From Labilithrix sp. (GTDB taxonomy: Bacteria > Myxococcota > Polyangia > Polyangiales > Polyangiaceae), in the NCBI GenBank assembly GCA_028287035.1, contig JAQBQL010000114.1, positions 1 through 6,297 on the forward strand: DNA of 6,297 nucleotides. The letters are read 5' to 3'. How positions within the stretch are numbered: the stretch's first letter is position 1; the number at the start of each line of letters is the position of its first letter. This document shows positions 6,174-6,297 of this stretch, one piece after another. Both the position numbers and the translations under genes were made by a program. The notes below the pieces were generated by a model. That model was given only the letters and a program-made list of their open reading frames with translations, was not told the origin of the DNA and searched no databases.

Positions 6174-6297
6174 TTGCCGCTGCCCTTCTTCATGTCGGGC
6201 GTGCAGCCGCCCGCTCCGCACGACGCGCTCGCAGCCTTCGGCGGCGCAGCGCCCGACGATGCGCCGCGGGCGGGCGGCACCGCCGTCGCGCGCACCG
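6170..6297 (-). CDS. C-terminus of an unknown protein with a Cys-Gly-rich tail (runs off right edge)
   Basis: Reading leftward from the window edge, 41 codons are open before TGA at 6172-6170. The visible peptide is Ala/Pro-rich (a P-P-A-R-G-A-S-S and A-A-P-P-K stretch) and ends in SACGAGGCTPDMKKGSGN. The Ala/Pro part looks like a linker, and the C-G-A-G-G-C pair could bind a metal or be modified. I do not recognise the family from so little. No start codon can be placed because the N-terminus is outside the window. Base composition matches the neighbours. The stop lies about 100 bases upstream of the GST start, so the two genes could be read on one transcript if the intervening palindromes do not terminate it. 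Confidence 0.5.
   Translation of the reverse strand, partial: VRATAVPPARGASSGAAPPKAASASCGAGGCTPDMKKGSGN

Overview
This is a very GC-rich window (about 70% by eye) whose protein genes sit almost end to end. It looks like bacterial chromosome, most probably from a myxobacterium or related Myxococcota. That is inferred from three things: the base composition, two lipoproteins with low-complexity linkers, and a proline-rich lipoprotein whose C-terminal two-cysteine module resembles the TonB/AgmX-type modules common in that group. Nothing in the window fixes the species. I see no rRNA, tRNA, CRISPR array, insertion sequence or phage gene.

Layout. (1) A leftward cluster at 3181-1 has three genes with almost no spacing: a bifunctional trehalose enzyme with the phosphatase domain before the synthase domain (941-3181), a 3D-domain lipoprotein (108-941, start and stop sharing one base), and the first 34 codons of a probable SAM-dependent methyltransferase (102-1, running off the left edge). 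(2) A 93-bp divergent gap (3182-3274) separates this from a rightward set: an alpha/beta-hydrolase (3275-4237), a small protein overlapping it by 4 bases that carries a caspase-fold-like His/Cys pair (4234-4854), and after 47 bases a proline-rich lipoprotein (4902-5429). (3) A glutathione S-transferase-like gene on the minus strand (6068-5442) converges on the lipoprotein with 12 bases between stops. (4) The right edge (6170-6297) holds the C-terminus of another minus-strand protein, with nested GC-rich palindromes between it and the GST gene.

How they may work together. The trehalose enzyme should make trehalose from UDP-glucose and glucose-6-phosphate, an osmoprotectant and desiccation route. 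The 3D-domain lipoprotein downstream points to the cell wall or envelope, so the leftward cluster may link osmolyte synthesis with envelope upkeep, but that link is inferred from gene order only. The rightward genes have no clear joint pathway. The hydrolase and the His/Cys protein are probably translated together because of their ATGA overlap.

The points most worth a second look are the inverted TPP-TPS domain order, the caspase-fold-like small protein, the palindrome cluster near 6132-6173, the cysteine-rich tail at the right edge, and two putative promoters placed so close to their start codons that the transcripts would be nearly leaderless.
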